Shown here: piece after piece, positions 15,419 through 24,642 of the stretch
How positions within the stretch are numbered: position 1 is the stretch's first letter
Layout of the letters: every line of letters begins with the position of its first letter
NCBI RefSeq assembly: GCF_900115815.1
Contig: NZ_FOXV01000002.1
Span: forward strand, 124,001-188,000
Direction of reading: 5' to 3'
DNA from: Roseivivax halotolerans
GTDB lineage: Bacteria; Pseudomonadota; Alphaproteobacteria; Rhodobacterales; Rhodobacteraceae
DNA length: 64,000 nt
Position numbers and translations under genes: made by a program
The notes under the pieces: model-generated
Database searches by the model: none
What the model was told of the DNA's origin: nothing
The model's input: the letters and a program-made list of their open reading frames with translations, nothing else

Positions 15419-18400
15419 ATGCCCGATTTCCAGAAAATCCTCATCGCGAACCGCGGCGAGATCGCCATTCGGATCATGCGCGCCGCCAACGAGATGGGCA
15501 AACGCACCGTCGCGATCTTCGCCGAGGAGGACAAGCTGGGCCTGCACCGCTTCAAGGCCGACGAGGCCTATCGTATCGGTGAAGGGCTTGGACCCGTCCA
15601 AGCCTATCTCTCGATAGAAGAGATCATCCGCGTCGCGAAGGAATCGGGCGCGGACGCTATTCACCCAGGTTACGGGCTCCTGTCCGAGAACCCCGATTTC
15701 GTCGACGCCTGCGACGAGGCGGGCATCACCTTCATCGGACCGCGCGCGGAGACGATGCGAGCGCTCGGCGACAAGGCCTCCGCGCGCCGCGTCGCGATCG
15801 AGGCGGGCGTTCCGGTGATCCCCGCCTCGGACGTGCTCGACGACGACATGAAGAAAACCCGCGCTCAGGCCGACGAGATCGGCTATCCGCTGATGCTCAA
15901 GGCGTCCTGGGGCGGCGGCGGGCGCGGGATGCGTCCGATCCTCTCGGCCGACGAGCTCGAGGACAAGGTCAAGGAAGGCCGCCGCGAGGCCGAAGCCGCC
16001 TTCGGCAATGGCGAGGGATATCTCGAGAAGATGATCACCCGCGCCCGCCACGTCGAGGTACAGATCCTCGGCGACAAGGAAGGCAACATCTACCACCTTT
16101 TCGAGCGGGATTGCTCGGTCCAGCGCCGCAACCAGAAGGTCGTCGAACGCGCGCCCGCTCCGTATCTCTCGGACGCGCAACGCGAAGAGCTCTGCGAGCT
16201 TGGCCGCAAGATCTGCGCCCATGTGAATTACGAATGCGCCGGCACCGTCGAGTTCCTGATGGATATGGAAACCGGCAATTTCTACTTCATCGAGGTGAAC
16301 CCGCGCGTTCAGGTGGAGCACACGGTGACCGAGGAAGTCACCGGCATCGACATCGTGCAGGCGCAGATCATGATCGCCGAGGGCAAGAGCCTCTCCGAAG
16401 CGACCGGCAAGGCCAGTCAGTATGACATCTCCCTGAACGGTCACGCATTGCAGACGCGGATCACGACCGAGGATCCGACGAACAACTTCATCCCCGATTA
16501 CGGCCGCATCTCCGCCTATCGCTCGGCCACGGGCATGGGCATCCGTCTCGATGGCGGCACCGCCTACGCGGGCGGGGTCATCACCCGCTATTACGACTCG
16601 CTTCTCGTGAAGGTCACGGCCTGGGCTCCGACCCCCGAGAAGGCGATCAAACGGATGGACCGGGCGCTGCGCGAGTTCCGCATCCGGGGCGTCAGCACGA
16701 ATATCGACTTCGTGCAGAACCTGCTCAAGCATCCGACCTTCCTGAACAACCGCTACACGACCAAGTTCATCGACGAGACGCCGGACCTCTTCGATTTCAA
16801 ACCGCGCAAGGACCGTGGCACGAAGGTGCTGACCTACATCGCGGACATCACGGTGAACGGGCACCCCGAGACCGAAGGCCGTGTGCGACCGGCCGCCGAC
16901 CTCAAGCCCGCCAAACCGCCGAAGCCACGCCTCGAGACGCCTCCGCCCGGCACGCGCAACCTGCTCGACGAGAAGGGCCCGCAAGCCGTCGCCGACTGGA
17001 TGGCCGAGCAGAAACAGCTTCTGATCACCGACACGACGATGCGCGACGGGCACCAGTCGCTGCTGGCGACGCGGATGCGCTCTCTCGACATGATCAAGGT
17101 GGCACCCTCCTATGCCGCCAACCTGCCGCAGCTCTTCTCGGTCGAATGCTGGGGCGGCGCGACCTTCGACGTCGCCTACCGGTTCCTGCAGGAATGCCCG
17201 TGGCAGCGCCTGCGCGACATTCGCGCAAAGATGCCGAACCTGATGACGCAGATGCTGCTGCGTGCCTCGAACGGCGTGGGCTACACCAATTATCCCGACA
17301 ACGTGGTTGAGTTCTTCGTCAAACAGGCCGCGACATCGGGCGTCGATGTCTTCCGCGTCTTCGACAGCCTGAACTGGGTTGAGAACATGCGTGTCGCGAT
17401 GGATGCGGTGATCGAGTCCGGGAAGGTCTGCGAAGGCACGATCTGCTATACCGGGGACATCAACGATCCCGACCGCGCGAAATACGATCTCAAGTATTAC
17501 GTTGCGATGGGCAAGGAACTGAGGGACGCGGGCGCGCATGTCCTCGGCCTCAAGGACATGGCCGGCCTTCTGAAACCCGCCGCAGCCGGGCCGCTCATCA
17601 CCGCCCTCAAGGAAGAGGTCGGCTTGCCGATCCATTTCCACACCCACGACACCTCCGGCGCGGCGATAGCGACGGTCATGGCCGCGGCCAACGCAGGCGT
17701 TGACGCGGTCGATGCGGCAATGGACGCACTGTCCGGCAATACCTCGCAGCCGACGCTCGGCTCCATCGTCGAGGCCACGCGCTTCACAGATCGTGAAACC
17801 GGCCTCGATATCGATGCGATCCGCGAGATCTCGAACTACTGGGAAGGGGTGCGCGGCCAGTACGCCGCCTTCGAAACCGGCCAGCAGGCCCCGGCCTCCG
17901 AGGTCTACCTGCACGAGATGCCCGGCGGGCAGTTCACCAACCTCAAGGCGCAGGCGCGCTCGATGGGTCTGGAAGAACGTTGGCACGAGGTCGCAAAGAC
18001 CTATGCCGACGTGAACCAGATGTTCGGCGATATCGTGAAGGTGACGCCCTCCTCGAAAGTCGTTGGCGACATGGCCCTGATGATGGTCAGCCAGGGCCTC
18101 AGCCGTGCCGATGTCGAGGATCCGAAGAAGGATATCTCCTTCCCCGACTCGGTGATCGACATGATGAAGGGCAATCTCGGCCAGCCTCCGGGCGGCTTCC
18201 CGGACAAGATCCAGAAAAAGGTTCTGAAGGGCGAGAAGCCGCTGAAGGATCGTCCTGGCAAGCATCTCAAGCCGGTGGACCTCCAGAAAAAGCGCGAAGA
18301 GCTCGCCGAGAAGTTCGAGGATGTCGAATTCGACGACGAGGATCTCGGCGGCTACCTGATGTATCCCAAGGTCTTCACCGACTATATCGCCCGTCACGAG

Positions 18401-18862
18401 ACCTACGGCCCCGTCCGCACGCTGCCGACTCGCACCTTCTTCTACGGTATGGAGCCGGGCGAGGAGATCACGGCGGAAATCGATCCCGGCAAGACGCTCG
18501 AGATCCGGCTCATCACCGTCGGAGAGACGCAGGAAAACGGCGAGGCCCGCGTCTTCTTCGAATTGAATGGCCAGCCCCGCTCCGTTCGCGTGACCGACCG
18601 CAAGGCCACCGGCGGCAAGGCAGCCGCGCCCAAGGCGGAAATGGGCAATCCAAAGCATGTCGGCGCTCCGATGCCGGGCGTTGTGGCCTCGGTCGCGGTC
18701 GAGGCGGGCAAGGAGGTCAAGAAAGGCGATCTGCTCCTCACCATCGAGGCAATGAAGATGGAAACGGGCCTCCACGCCGAGCAGGACGGCAAGATCAAGG
18801 CCGTCAACGCGACCCCCGGCGCCCAGATCGACGCCAAGGATCTCTTGGTCGAGTACGAGTGA
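15419..18862 (+). CDS. pyc: Pyruvate carboxylase
   Basis: The 1147-residue single-chain enzyme makes oxaloacetate from pyruvate and bicarbonate with ATP. It has an N-terminal biotin carboxylase/ATP-grasp domain (KILIANRGEIAIRI at 6-19; glycine loop GGGGRGM; FYFIEVNPRVQVEHTVTEE), a carboxyltransferase barrel (DTTMRDGHQSL; LKDMAGLLKP; metal site FHTHDTSG) and a C-terminal biotinyl domain with EAMKMET, biotinylated Lys being residue 1113. The length is typical of alpha4-type pyruvate carboxylases. It precedes the rhodanese gene by 32 bases on the same strand. Its role is anaplerotic. Confidence 0.97.
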   Translation: MPDFQKILIANRGEIAIRIMRAANEMGKRTVAIFAEEDKLGLHRFKADEAYRIGEGLGPVQAYLSIEEIIRVAKESGADAIHPGYGLLSENPDFVDACDEAGITFIGPRAETMRALGDKASARRVAIEAGVPVIPASDVLDDDMKKTRAQADEIGYPLMLKASWGGGGRGMRPILSADELEDKVKEGRREAEAAFGNGEGYLEKMITRARHVEVQILGDKEGNIYHLFERDCSVQRRNQKVVERAPAPYLSDAQREELCELGRKICAHVNYECAGTVEFLMDMETGNFYFIEVNPRVQVEHTVTEEVTGIDIVQAQIMIAEGKSLSEATGKASQYDISLNGHALQTRITTEDPTNNFIPDYGRISAYRSATGMGIRLDGGTAYAGGVITRYYDSLLVKVTAWAPTPEKAIKRMDRALREFRIRGVSTNIDFVQNLLKHPTFLNNRYTTKFIDETPDLFDFKPRKDRGTKVLTYIADITVNGHPETEGRVRPAADLKPAKPPKPRLETPPPGTRNLLDEKGPQAVADWMAEQKQLLITDTTMRDGHQSLLATRMRSLDMIKVAPSYAANLPQLFSVECWGGATFDVAYRFLQECPWQRLRDIRAKMPNLMTQMLLRASNGVGYTNYPDNVVEFFVKQAATSGVDVFRVFDSLNWVENMRVAMDAVIESGKVCEGTICYTGDINDPDRAKYDLKYYVAMGKELRDAGAHVLGLKDMAGLLKPAAAGPLITALKEEVGLPIHFHTHDTSGAAIATVMAAANAGVDAVDAAMDALSGNTSQPTLGSIVEATRFTDRETGLDIDAIREISNYWEGVRGQYAAFETGQQAPASEVYLHEMPGGQFTNLKAQARSMGLEERWHEVAKTYADVNQMFGDIVKVTPSSKVVGDMALMMVSQGLSRADVEDPKKDISFPDSVIDMMKGNLGQPPGGFPDKIQKKVLKGEKPLKDRPGKHLKPVDLQKKREELAEKFEDVEFDDEDLGGYLMYPKVFTDYIARHETYGPVRTLPTRTFFYGMEPGEEITAEIDPGKTLEIRLITVGETQENGEARVFFELNGQPRSVRVTDRKATGGKAAAPKAEMGNPKHVGAPMPGVVASVAVEAGKEVKKGDLLLTIEAMKMETGLHAEQDGKIKAVNATPGAQIDAKDLLVEYE

Positions 18863-18894
18863 TGCAGGACCATCTCGAAGGCGGAGACACGTAG

Positions 18895-19299
18895 ATGTCA
18901 CAACTCAAACTCTCGGCCGCCGACCTCGTGGCGGAGGCACGCAGCCAGGTCGCAGAGGTCTCCACGGACGAGGCGCTGACGATGTTCTCCGAACCGGACG
19001 TGGTCGTCGTCGATATCCGCGATGTGCGCGAGCGGACGAAGACGGGCTACATTCCCGGCTCGGTTCACGCACCGCGCGGCATGCTCGAATTCTGGATCGA
19101 CCCGGACAGCCCCTATTACCGCGAGGTCTTCGGGCAGGAAGACAAGCGCTATGTTCTGCATTGCGCCTCGGGATGGCGCTCGGCGCTTGCCGCGTTCCAA
19201 TTGCAGAAGATGGGCTTCGAAGCGGCGCATCTGCGCGACGGGTTCAATGACTGGGTCGCCAAGGGCGGCGCGGTTGAAAAGGACGAGGCCAAGTCATGA
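18895..19299 (+). CDS. Rhodanese-like sulfurtransferase domain protein
   Basis: The 134-residue protein is one rhodanese domain. It has VVVVDIRDVRERTKTGYIPG with the CH2A-type signature, then GSVHAPRGMLEFW, and the active-site loop CASGWRS with Cys90 as the likely sulfur-carrying residue. It is small, cytoplasmic and has no signal peptide. The ATG at 18895 follows pyc by 32 bases, and its stop overlaps the start of the MAPEG gene (ATGA), suggesting co-transcription. The sulfur acceptor is unknown. Confidence 0.9.
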   Translation: MSQLKLSAADLVAEARSQVAEVSTDEALTMFSEPDVVVVDIRDVRERTKTGYIPGSVHAPRGMLEFWIDPDSPYYREVFGQEDKRYVLHCASGWRSALAAFQLQKMGFEAAHLRDGFNDWVAKGGAVEKDEAKS

Positions 19300-19685
19300 G
19301 CGTCGCGATCTCGGCAACCTATGCGGCTCTTCTGACCCTCATTTTCATCGTCCTTTCCGTTCGCGTGATCCAACGGCGGGGCGAAACGAAGACATCGCTT
19401 GGCGCAGGAGACGACGTCGCGCTGGAGCGGCGGATACGCGCGCATGGCAACTTCGCCGAATTCGCGCCGCTCGGGATCGTCCTGCTGCTCCTGACCGAAC
19501 TCATGGGCGCCCCGGCCATCGCGGTGCACGCGGCGGGCCTGACGCTGCTCATCGGGCGTGGCATGCATGCGTTGGCCTTGTCGCGTGTGACGCCCTCGAT
19601 GCCGCTCCGCGCGGGCGGCATGGTGCTGACATTCGCGATGCTCGGCCTCACGGCGCTCGGGCTGCTGACCCACGCAATCTGGTGA
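19296..19685 (+). CDS. MAPEG-family membrane protein
   Basis: This 129-residue integral membrane protein has about four hydrophobic segments. The motif ERRIRAHGNFAEFAPLGIVL between the first two is the MAPEG signature (membrane-associated proteins in eicosanoid and glutathione metabolism). Bacterial members are glutathione-dependent transferases or peroxidases of unknown substrate. Translation is coupled to the rhodanese gene by a 4-base overlap. Confidence 0.87.
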   Translation: MSVAISATYAALLTLIFIVLSVRVIQRRGETKTSLGAGDDVALERRIRAHGNFAEFAPLGIVLLLLTELMGAPAIAVHAAGLTLLIGRGMHALALSRVTPSMPLRAGGMVLTFAMLGLTALGLLTHAIW

Positions 19686-19781
19686 TCGCGGTCTTCGGGC
19701 GCGAAAATCCGTAGGGTCGGCGACATTTTCCCCTTGCAGCGCGCGCGGCGATTTTCTACATCCCCGCTAATCGATTGGTAA

Positions 19782-19856
19782 GCGGGCGTAGCTCAGGGGT
19801 AGAGCATTACCTTGCCAAGGTAAGGGTCGGGCGTTCGAATCGCCTCGCCCGCTCCA
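19782..19856 (+). tRNA. tRNA-Gly(GCC), copy 1
   Basis: A complete cloverleaf: acceptor GCGGGCG (19782-19788) with CGCCCGC (19846-19852), D stem GCTC/GAGC, anticodon stem TTACC/GGTAA around TTGCCAA, anticodon GCC at 19814-19816, T arm with TTCGAAT, discriminator T and an encoded CCA at 19854-19856. It decodes GGC and GGU. Confidence 0.97.
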
Positions 19857-19878
19857 AATCGAGCCAGACGATGGATTT

Positions 19879-19953
19879 GCGGGCGTAGCTCAGGGGTAGA
19901 GCATTACCTTGCCAAGGTAAGGGTCGGGCGTTCGAATCGCCTCGCCCGCTCCA
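19879..19953 (+). tRNA. tRNA-Gly(GCC), copy 2
   Basis: This is identical over all 75 bases to the copy at 19782-19856, 22 bases downstream of it. The anticodon GCC is at 19911-19913 and CCA is encoded at 19951-19953. A T-rich run (CTCTTTTTCC) follows shortly after and may end the transcript. The pair probably arose by tandem duplication and is transcribed together. Confidence 0.97.
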
Positions 19954-20001
19954 TCGGTCTCTTTTTCCGGCAGAGAACCAGGCGCCATTGACCGCCGCCC
20001 C

Positions 20002-20241
20002 TCAGAACGCCTTGAAGGTCAGCGTCGTCAGCGATCGCTCGATCCCCGGGATCACCAGCAGATGCTCGTTGATGAATTTCCCGATATCCTGATCCTCCGG
20101 CACGTACATTTTCAAAAGAAGATCGTATTCTCCCGACGTCGAATAGAGCTCCGAATGGATCTCCCTGAGGGCGATCTCCTCGGCGACCTGATAGGTCTTG
20201 CCGGGCGTGCAGCGGATCTGGATGAAGACGCAGGCGCTCAT
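20002..20241 (-). CDS. Stand-alone Lrp/AsnC-type RAM (ligand-binding) domain protein
   Basis: The 79-residue protein is only the alpha/beta RAM half of an Lrp/AsnC regulator: VFIQIRCTPGKTYQVAEEIA, SGEYDLLLKMYVPEDQDIG, PGIERSLTTLTFKAF. The DNA-binding helix-turn-helix is absent and there is no upstream open frame to supply it, so this is a genuine short protein rather than a truncated gene. Such single-domain proteins oligomerise and bind small effectors such as amino acids. It reads divergently from hisB with a 130-base spacer. Confidence 0.88.
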   Translation of the reverse strand: MSACVFIQIRCTPGKTYQVAEEIALREIHSELYSTSGEYDLLLKMYVPEDQDIGKFINEHLLVIPGIERSLTTLTFKAF

Positions 20242-20371
20242 GAGGGGTCCTTTTCTCTCGCGGCGTCAAGCTGGCACGGAAGTCACGGGCGCACAATGGG
20301 CCCTGCCCCACCCTTTTCCTCGCCGTGCGCTGACCCTATAACCCGCCCGAACCGCTCGAAGGACGAACCCG

Positions 20372-20959
20372 ATGCGTAAGGCCGACATCACACGCAAGAC
20401 CGCCGAGACCGACATCACCGTGTCGCTCGATCTCGACGGCACGGGCAGCTACGACAACCAGACCGGCGTCGGCTTTTTCGACCACATGCTCGATCAGCTC
20501 GCCCGGCATGCGCTCATCGACATGAAGGTGCGCTGCGAGGGCGACCGGCATATCGACGACCATCACAGCGTCGAGGATGTCGGCATCGCGCTCGGCCAGG
20601 CGCTGCGCGAGGCGCTTGGCGACAAGCGCGGCATCCGCCGCTACGGCGCGTGCCTTCTGCCGATGGACGATGCGCTCGTGCGCGCCGCGCTCGACCTTTC
20701 GGGCAGGCCCTACCTCGTCTGGAACGTCGAGATGCCGACCGCGCAGATAGGCACGTTCGACACCGAGCTCGTGCGCGAATTCTTCCAGGCTTTCGCCACC
20801 CACGGCGGCATCACGCTGCATGTCGATAGGCTGCACGGCCTCAACAGCCATCACATCGCGGAGGCCGCGTTCAAGGCCGTCGCCCGGGCATTGCGCGAGG
20901 CCATCGAGCCCGATCCGCGCAAATCCGATGCCATCCCATCCACGAAGGGAACGCTCTGA
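20372..20959 (+). CDS. hisB: Imidazoleglycerol-phosphate dehydratase
   Basis: This 195-residue enzyme catalyses the sixth step of histidine synthesis. It has the family metal-binding motifs [28 protein letters not shown], and near the C-terminus [10 protein letters not shown] and [14 protein letters not shown]. It is the monofunctional form without the histidinol-phosphatase domain of E. coli HisB, usual in alphaproteobacteria. hisH follows after 2 bases, so the two form an operon. Confidence 0.97.
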   Translation: MRKADITRKTAETDITVSLDLDGTGSYDNQTGVGFFDHMLDQLARHALIDMKVRCEGDRHIDDHHSVEDVGIALGQALREALGDKRGIRRYGACLLPMDDALVRAALDLSGRPYLVWNVEMPTAQIGTFDTELVREFFQAFATHGGITLHVDRLHGLNSHHIAEAAFKAVARALREAIEPDPRKSDAIPSTKGTL

Positions 20960-20961
20960 CC

Positions 20962-21600
20962 ATGCTGACCGCGATCATAGATTACGAAAGCGGCAATCTG
21001 CACTCGGCCGACAAGGCCTTCCAGAAAATGGCCCGCGAGGTGGATGGCGGCGACGTCGTCGTCACCAACTCGGCCGATGTCGTTGCCAAGGCCGACCGGC
21101 TCGTTCTGCCCGGCGACGGGGCCTTTCCCGCCTGTGCCGCGGCTTTGCGCGGCCAGGGCGGCGTCTACGAGGCTCTGGTCGAGGCCGTCGAAGAGAAGGG
21201 CCGCCCGTTCATGGGCATCTGCGTCGGCATGCAGCTCATGGCGCGCAAGGGCCACGAATACGAAGAGGCCGATGGGCTCGGCTGGGTCGACGGCGAAGTC
21301 CTGAAGATCGTACCCTCCGATCCGTCGCTAAAAGTCCCTCATATGGGCTGGAACGATTTGGTCATCGAGCAGCCTCACCCGGTCCTCGAGGGCATCGAGA
21401 CTGGCGATCACGCCTATTTCGTGCATTCCTACCAGATCCGCATGGCCGATCCCGGACAGCGCATCGCTTATGTCGATTACGGCGAGCACGTCACCGCCAT
21501 CGTGGGCTCGGAGAACCGCATCGGCTTGCAGTTCCATCCCGAGAAGAGTGCGGAAAGCGGCCTGCGGATGATTGCCAACTTCCTGACCTGGCGGCCCTGA
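20962..21600 (+). CDS. hisH: Imidazole glycerol phosphate synthase, glutamine amidotransferase subunit
   Basis: The 212-residue class I glutaminase releases ammonia for HisF. Motifs are IIDYESGNLHSADKA at the N-terminus, the nucleophile elbow GICVGMQLM, and the catalytic His-Glu in LQFHPEKS. It lies 2 bases after hisB. The partner hisF is about 1.9 kb downstream on the same strand, beyond hisA. A strong bidirectional terminator follows the stop codon. Confidence 0.97.
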   Translation: MLTAIIDYESGNLHSADKAFQKMAREVDGGDVVVTNSADVVAKADRLVLPGDGAFPACAAALRGQGGVYEALVEAVEEKGRPFMGICVGMQLMARKGHEYEEADGLGWVDGEVLKIVPSDPSLKVPHMGWNDLVIEQPHPVLEGIETGDHAYFVHSYQIRMADPGQRIAYVDYGEHVTAIVGSENRIGLQFHPEKSAESGLRMIANFLTWRP

Positions 21601-21610
21601 CGGCGCGCAA

Positions 21611-21638
21611 AAAAAAGGGGGCTAGAGCCCCCTTTTTC
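21611..21638. terminator. Bidirectional intrinsic terminator between hisH and the DUF2147 gene
   Basis: GGGGGC (21617-21622) pairs with GCCCCC (21627-21632) around TAGA. The stem is flanked by an A-run on the left and TTTTT on the right, so each strand reads a GC stem followed by a U-tract. It sits between the converging 3' ends of hisH (plus) and the DUF2147 gene (minus) and would end both transcripts. Confidence 0.9.
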
Positions 21639-21660
21639 GTCACCGGCGTCAGGGTGAAGC

Positions 21661-22050
21661 TCAGTTCACCCGCGCCCAGGTCTGGCTCGAGCAGAGCAGG
21701 CCGCCCGCCACGCAGCCCTGAAGCTGCAGCGTGTTGCCGTTGAGGTTCATCTTGCCGAGATAGACCTTGTTGTTCGACGGTCGCCACACGCGGCCCTCGT
21801 AGCGGCCATTTCCTTGCGGAACCATGTTCCGGACAAGCACTTCGCCCTTGTTCGGCGAATTGTATTCGCCCTGCGCGTTGAAGGTGCGGTCGATCGTGCC
21901 GCAGATCTTGCCGCCGTTGCAGGGCTTGAGGCCCACATAAGCGTAGGAGCCGTCATCGACCTCGGTTTTCCAGGTTCCGAGAATCGGGTCGGCGAAGGCG
22001 GCGGTTGCGCTCAGTGCGAGGCCCGCAATGGCTGTCAGAATGGTTTTCAT
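21661..22050 (-). CDS. Secreted DUF2147-domain protein
   Basis: The 129-residue protein starts with a classical signal peptide (MKTILTAIAGLALSATAAFA, cleavage before DP). The mature part, ILGTWKTEVDDGSYAYVGLKPCNGGKICG then EGRVWRPSNNKVYLGKM and LQLQGCVAGGLLC, is a DUF2147 beta-rich periplasmic domain. Four cysteines may form disulfides. The ATG at 22050 is preceded by GGAGGAG-like sequence; an upstream in-frame start at 22098 would disrupt the signal peptide. It is divergent from hisA. Function is unknown. Confidence 0.87.
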   Translation of the reverse strand: MKTILTAIAGLALSATAAFADPILGTWKTEVDDGSYAYVGLKPCNGGKICGTIDRTFNAQGEYNSPNKGEVLVRNMVPQGNGRYEGRVWRPSNNKVYLGKMNLNGNTLQLQGCVAGGLLCSSQTWARVN

Positions 22051-22187
22051 GGCTCTCCTCCCTTGAATGGGATACAGCCTGACGCCCAATCCCCGCACCG
22101 ATCAAGCTTGACGCAAGGTCGCGTTGCATGTGCCGTTCCGTCATGTCATCTGGCTCGGCGACGCAAATCTCCGGGGTATGCCGCCAG

Positions 22188-22907
22188 ATGATCCTCTTTC
22201 CCGCCATCGACCTCAAGGACGGCCAGGCCGTCCGCCTCCTGCGCGGCGACATGGAGAAATCCACTGTCTTCAACGACGATCCAGCGGCGCAGGCACGCGC
22301 CTTCGTGGATGCCGGGTGCGAATGGCTGCACCTCGTGGACCTCAACGGCGCGTTCGCGGGAACGCCGGTGAACGCCTCGGCGGTCGAGGCGATCCTCGCC
22401 GCCTGCCCCGGCACTCCGGCGCAGCTTGGCGGCGGCATCCGCGACATGGCCACGATCGAAACCTGGCTCGACAAGGGCCTCGCCCGCGTCATTCTGGGCA
22501 CGGTCGCAGTCGAGAACCCGGACCTCGTTCGACAAGCCGCGCGCGCCTTTCCGGGTCGGGTCGCAGTCGGGATCGACGCGCGCGGCGGCAAGGTCGCGAC
22601 CAAGGGCTGGGCCGAAGAGACGGATGTCGACGCGACCGAGCTTGCAAAAAGCTTCGAGGACGCCGGTGTCGCGGCGATCATCTATACCGACATCAACCGT
22701 GACGGCGCGATGGGCGGCCCGAATATCGAGGCGACCGAGGCACTGGCCCGTGCCGTCTCGATCCCGGTCATAGCCTCGGGCGGCGTATCCTCTCTCGCGG
22801 ACCTGACAGCCCTTCGCGACACCGGAATCATCTCGGGCGCGATCTCGGGCCGTGCCCTTTATGACGGCGCGCTCGACCTTCGCGAGGCCCTGAGCGCGCT
22901 CGCCTGA
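22188..22907 (+). CDS. hisA: Phosphoribosylformimino-5-aminoimidazole carboxamide ribotide isomerase
   Basis: This 239-residue TIM barrel has two phosphate-binding half-barrel repeats: [16 protein letters not shown] with catalytic Asp8, [14 protein letters not shown], the second Asp in [14 protein letters not shown], and [12 protein letters not shown]. It performs the fourth histidine step, an Amadori rearrangement. The ATG at 22188 matches the family start; an earlier in-frame start at 22128 would add a nonconserved 20-residue leader. Confidence 0.96.
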   Translation: MILFPAIDLKDGQAVRLLRGDMEKSTVFNDDPAAQARAFVDAGCEWLHLVDLNGAFAGTPVNASAVEAILAACPGTPAQLGGGIRDMATIETWLDKGLARVILGTVAVENPDLVRQAARAFPGRVAVGIDARGGKVATKGWAEETDVDATELAKSFEDAGVAAIIYTDINRDGAMGGPNIEATEALARAVSIPVIASGGVSSLADLTALRDTGIISGAISGRALYDGALDLREALSALA

Positions 22908-22911
22908 TCCG

Positions 22912-23376
22912 TTACTCGGCGACGGCCGCGCTCGTCAGATTGTCGAGCGCGCCTTCCATCTGCCTGATGTATTCCGCATCGTCGTCGATCTCGAACTCGT
23001 CGAAGGTTTCCTCGGGCTCGACATAGGCGACGCGCACCTGGCCCGTCGCATCCTCGTAAGCCAGAACCTTCAGCGGCAATACGAGCCCCGCCAGCGGATC
23101 ATCCTGCATCGCGGGGGTCCCGATCTGAGGATTGCCGAAAATGAGTAATTCGCTCGCGCCGAGATCCATATCGACACTCTGGGCGCCGCTGCCGTGATCG
23201 ACACGGGCGAAGATCGTTGCGCCCGCATTTTTCACGGCGGCCTCGAGCTTGTCGATCGTCTCGGCCACTGTATGCGGGCTGTCCTTGGTGATGACATGAT
23301 CGTCCGCCAAAGCGGGCGCGCCGACGCCGAGCGCGAGGACGAGAGGGGCGGCAGTACGGATCAGAACGCGAATCAT
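22912..23376 (-). CDS. Secreted DUF302-domain protein
   Basis: The 154-residue protein has a signal peptide of about 24 residues ending ALA before DDHV. A DUF302 domain follows: [57 protein letters not shown]. The C-terminal tail is strongly acidic ([11 protein letters not shown]). DUF302 proteins are small periplasmic proteins of unknown function. It is convergent with hisA, with 4 bases between stops, and divergent from hisF. No terminator is visible between it and hisA. Confidence 0.87.
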   Translation of the reverse strand: MIRVLIRTAAPLVLALGVGAPALADDHVITKDSPHTVAETIDKLEAAVKNAGATIFARVDHGSGAQSVDMDLGASELLIFGNPQIGTPAMQDDPLAGLVLPLKVLAYEDATGQVRVAYVEPEETFDEFEIDDDAEYIRQMEGALDNLTSAAVAE

Positions 23377-23501
23377 CGAAACCTCCTGTTGGTTAACAGA
23401 GGCGCAACTCGCAGTAGGGCTCTCTGGGTTCCCTGACTGGCCGACTTGTGATCCGTGCCAGCCTTCGGCATATCCGGGAGTGAGCCAACGAGAGCGAGCC
23501 C

Positions 23502-24260
23502 ATGCTGAAGACCCGCATCATTCCCTGCCTCGACGTGGCCGATGGCCGCGTCGTCAAGGGCGTCAACTTCGTCGATCTGCGCGATGCAGGCGATCCGGTG
23601 GATGCCGCGCGCGCCTACGACGCCGCCGGCGCGGACGAGATCTGCTTTCTCGACATCACCGCGAGCCACGAGGATCGCGACACCATGCTCGACGTGGTGA
23701 CGCGCACCGCCGAGCAATGCTTCATCCCCCTTACCGTGGGCGGCGGCGTTCGCAGCGTCGAGGATGTCCGCAAGCTGCTTCTCGCGGGCGCGGACAAGGT
23801 CAGCTTCAACTCCGCCGCCGTCGCCGACCCGGACGTCGTCTCGCGCGCCTCCGACCAGTTCGGCAGCCAATGCATCGTTGTCGCCATCGATGCCAAGTCC
23901 GTGGGCGAGAACAAATGGGAGATCTTCACCCATGGCGGCCGCCGCGAGACCGGGATCGACGCCATCGACTTCGCGCTGACCATGCAGGCCAAGGGCGCGG
24001 GCGAGATCCTGCTGACCTCGATGGACAAGGATGGCACCCGCTCGGGCTTCAACATCCCGCTGACCCGCGCGATTTCGAACGCGGTGACAATTCCCGTCAT
24101 CGCCTCCGGCGGTGTCGGCACGCTCGATCACCTCGTGGAAGGCGTGACCGAAGGCGGAGCGTCTGCCGTCCTCGCAGCCTCGATCTTTCACTTCGGAGAA
24201 TTCACCATCGCCGAGGCGAAGGATCACATGGCCGCGCACGGTATCCCGGTGCGCCGATGA
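23502..24260 (+). CDS. hisF: Imidazole glycerol phosphate synthase, cyclase subunit
   Basis: The 252-residue TIM barrel has catalytic Asp11 in [18 protein letters not shown] and Asp in [15 protein letters not shown], together with the phosphate loops [10 protein letters not shown] and [12 protein letters not shown]. With HisH it converts PRFAR and ammonia into IGP and AICAR. Its stop overlaps the start of hisE as ATGA, so the two are coupled. Confidence 0.97.
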   Translation: MLKTRIIPCLDVADGRVVKGVNFVDLRDAGDPVDAARAYDAAGADEICFLDITASHEDRDTMLDVVTRTAEQCFIPLTVGGGVRSVEDVRKLLLAGADKVSFNSAAVADPDVVSRASDQFGSQCIVVAIDAKSVGENKWEIFTHGGRRETGIDAIDFALTMQAKGAGEILLTSMDKDGTRSGFNIPLTRAISNAVTIPVIASGGVGTLDHLVEGVTEGGASAVLAASIFHFGEFTIAEAKDHMAAHGIPVRR

Positions 24261-24568
24261 CCCTTGAGGAACTTGCCCGGATCATCGACGCGCGAGCCGA
24301 AGCCGCGCCGGACGAGAGCTGGACTGCGAAGCTCCTGGCAAAGGGCCCCGAGAAATGCGCTGAGAAGTTCGGCGAGGAAGCGATCGAGGCGATCATCGAG
24401 GCCGCGCGCGGCGACCGCGCCCGCCTGACCTCGGAGGCTGCCGACGTGCTTTTCCATTTCCTCGTGATGCTGAAATCGCAAGGCGTTCCGCTTGCTGACG
24501 TCATGGCCGAACTCGAGACCCGGCAAAGCCGTTCAGGTCTCGCGGAAAAGGCCGCACGAGAGCACTGA
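24257..24568 (+). CDS. hisE: Phosphoribosyl-ATP pyrophosphatase
   Basis: The 103-residue MazG-like all-alpha enzyme catalyses the second histidine step. It carries [26 protein letters not shown], with the metal-binding Glu pair, and [14 protein letters not shown]. It is the monofunctional form, separate from HisI. Its ATG overlaps the hisF stop by 4 bases. It converges with the YedK/HMCES-like gene across a 74-base spacer with only a weak 5-bp hairpin. Confidence 0.95.
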   Translation: MTLEELARIIDARAEAAPDESWTAKLLAKGPEKCAEKFGEEAIEAIIEAARGDRARLTSEAADVLFHFLVMLKSQGVPLADVMAELETRQSRSGLAEKAAREH

Positions 24569-24642
24569 CGAGGCCCGTCCTGTCGGGCGGCATAGCCTGA
24601 AGCAGCACCGCTCTTTCGCGCTCGAACTTTCGCCGCGTTCCT

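Noticed and set aside
15350-18901. 1183-codon open frame antisense to pyruvate carboxylase
   Set aside because: It mirrors pyc exactly, resembles no known family and is explained by GC-biased third positions leaving the antisense frame free of stops.
24573-24588. GCCCG/CGGGC hairpin between hisE and the HMCES-like gene
   Set aside because: Only 5 base pairs and no T-run on either strand; too weak to call a terminator.
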